Part shown: positions 63,625 through 64,000 of the stretch, piece after piece
Layout: every line of letters starts with the position of its first letter
Position numbering within the stretch: position 1 is the stretch's first letter
Origin: Streptomyces diastatochromogenes
GTDB lineage: Bacteria; Actinomycetota; Actinomycetes; Streptomycetales; Streptomycetaceae
NCBI GenBank assembly: GCA_026913215.1
Contig: JAPTYK010000001.1
Coordinates: 4,898,001-4,962,000 of the forward strand
DNA: 64,000 nt
Direction: 5' to 3'
Notes under the pieces: generated by a model
What the model was told of the DNA's origin: nothing
Databases searched by the model: none
The model's input: only the letters and a program-made list of their open reading frames with translations
Made by a program: the position numbers and the translations under genes

Positions 63625-64000
63625 CGTCGGTCGTCCGAGGGCCGGCGCTCGCGCTCGAAGCGCTGGTGGACCGTGCTGTTGTTGTCGCCCGCGGTGAACT
63701 GAACCCCCGTGTTGTCGCCCTCGAAGTGGGGGGCGTTGTACTGGGGACCCGGCCCGGTGTTCACCGGCCCCTGAGGCTCGTTGACGAACGTGCCGAGGTC
63801 GCCGTTGAGGTTTCCGATGCCGCCACGTACGCGCTGCTCGACGTCACGCGTCCGCATCCTGGTGTGCCCCGCGTCCTTGTCCGACCCCTTGCGGGACTTC
63901 GACTTCGCCCTGTCCCGTGCCGCGGGGGCGTCGTGGTCCACCCGCGCAGCTCGGGCAGTTGCCGGGCCAGGGCGTCGCCGAGCACCGCCAGGTCCGCGTC
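63621..64000 (-). CDS. Partial gene with C-terminal GPVN/GVQ amyloid-like motif, 5' end beyond the right edge
   Basis: The last 105 residues are certain: a Lys/Arg/Ser/Asp-rich linker (DRAKSKSRKGSDKDAGHTRM), VRGGIGNLNGDLG and the terminal motif region FVNEPQGPVNTGPGPQYNA, then GDNTGVQFTAGDNNSTVHQR. If one G is missing near 63945, the frame continues upstream as LAVLGDALARQLPELRGVDH to the window edge. Alternatively ATG/GTG 63941 starts a 106-residue protein. The GVQF-x-AGDNN segment resembles RHIM-like amyloid cores (V-Q-hydrophobic-G/N). Its stop overlaps the start of the NTPase-like gene. Confidence 0.55.
   Translation of the reverse strand, partial: RGPGGARRRPGPATARAARVDHDAPAARDRAKSKSRKGSDKDAGHTRMRTRDVEQRVRGGIGNLNGDLGTFVNEPQGPVNTGPGPQYNAPHFEGDNTGVQFTAGDNNSTVHQRFERERRPSDDRR

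Overview
The window is 64 kb of very GC-rich DNA (about 70% or more by eye) with strong G/C third-position bias, GTG/ATG starts behind GGAGG-type ribosome sites, WhiB, IclR, PadR and OxyR regulators, a DasR-type chitinase operator and many secreted hydrolases. This is a Streptomyces chromosome, probably the conserved core rather than an arm. The order oxyR-ahpCD, penicillin-binding protein, two fumarases, whiB-like gene, glpX, xseAB, ispH, polyphosphate glucokinase, ychF matches what I recall of the S. coelicolor chromosome; I could not check this.

Sequence quality decides how to read everything here. More than half of the genes are split between reading frames, and where the break can be placed it is usually one missing base in a short C or G run (for example in ppgK, the whiB-like gene, glpX, phoH2 and the PBP). 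I treat these as sequencing or assembly contractions, give each gene its full reconstructed extent and note the break. They should not be called pseudogenes on this evidence.

Layout. 0-3.6 kb: a small catabolic group (PLP-dependent amino acid deaminase-like enzyme divergent from a PfkB kinase, IclR regulator and RidA protein). 3.7-8.3 kb: secreted M14 carboxypeptidase, Ser/Thr kinase, GH18 chitinase with a dre site. 8.7-18.3 kb: a Tad/Flp pilus locus (unknown lead gene, cpaB, cpaE-like, two tadE-like genes, cpaF, a 27-codon linker ORF, tadB, tadC, a 43-codon ORF, flp, tadG-like, a lipoprotein, an OmpA-like protein), with its likely prepilin peptidase at 21.7 kb. 18.3-31 kb: an AbiEi/DUF559-like protein, membrane proteins, aldo-keto reductase, isoprenyl transferase, PIN-PhoH protein, a lytic transglycosylase-like protein and an AI-2E family exporter. 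31-37 kb: ahpCD divergent from oxyR, then a PadR-controlled FtsX-type ABC exporter. 37-42.5 kb: a bifunctional PBP and a SpoIIE-type phosphatase. 42.6-49 kb: class II and class I fumarases flanking secreted hydrolases, with a recurring palindromic box. 49-60.5 kb: housekeeping genes.

60.5-64 kb (right edge): three translationally coupled genes on the minus strand. Two neighbouring products carry the same short Gly/Asn/Gln-rich motif (GPVN-x-G-x-GPQY); the second also has a P-loop-like segment and a long helical region, and the third is a two-helix membrane protein. This looks like a sensor/adaptor, NTPase and membrane-protein set joined by a homotypic signalling motif, and is the best candidate for an undescribed system. 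The first gene continues beyond the window.

Short tandem repeats are unusually common at gene ends and between convergent genes (1.3, 18.5, 19.6, 21.2, 49.8, 53.1-53.5 and 58.3-58.5 kb). Strong inverted-repeat terminators separate most convergent gene pairs. I found no rRNA, tRNA, CRISPR array, insertion sequence or replication origin.
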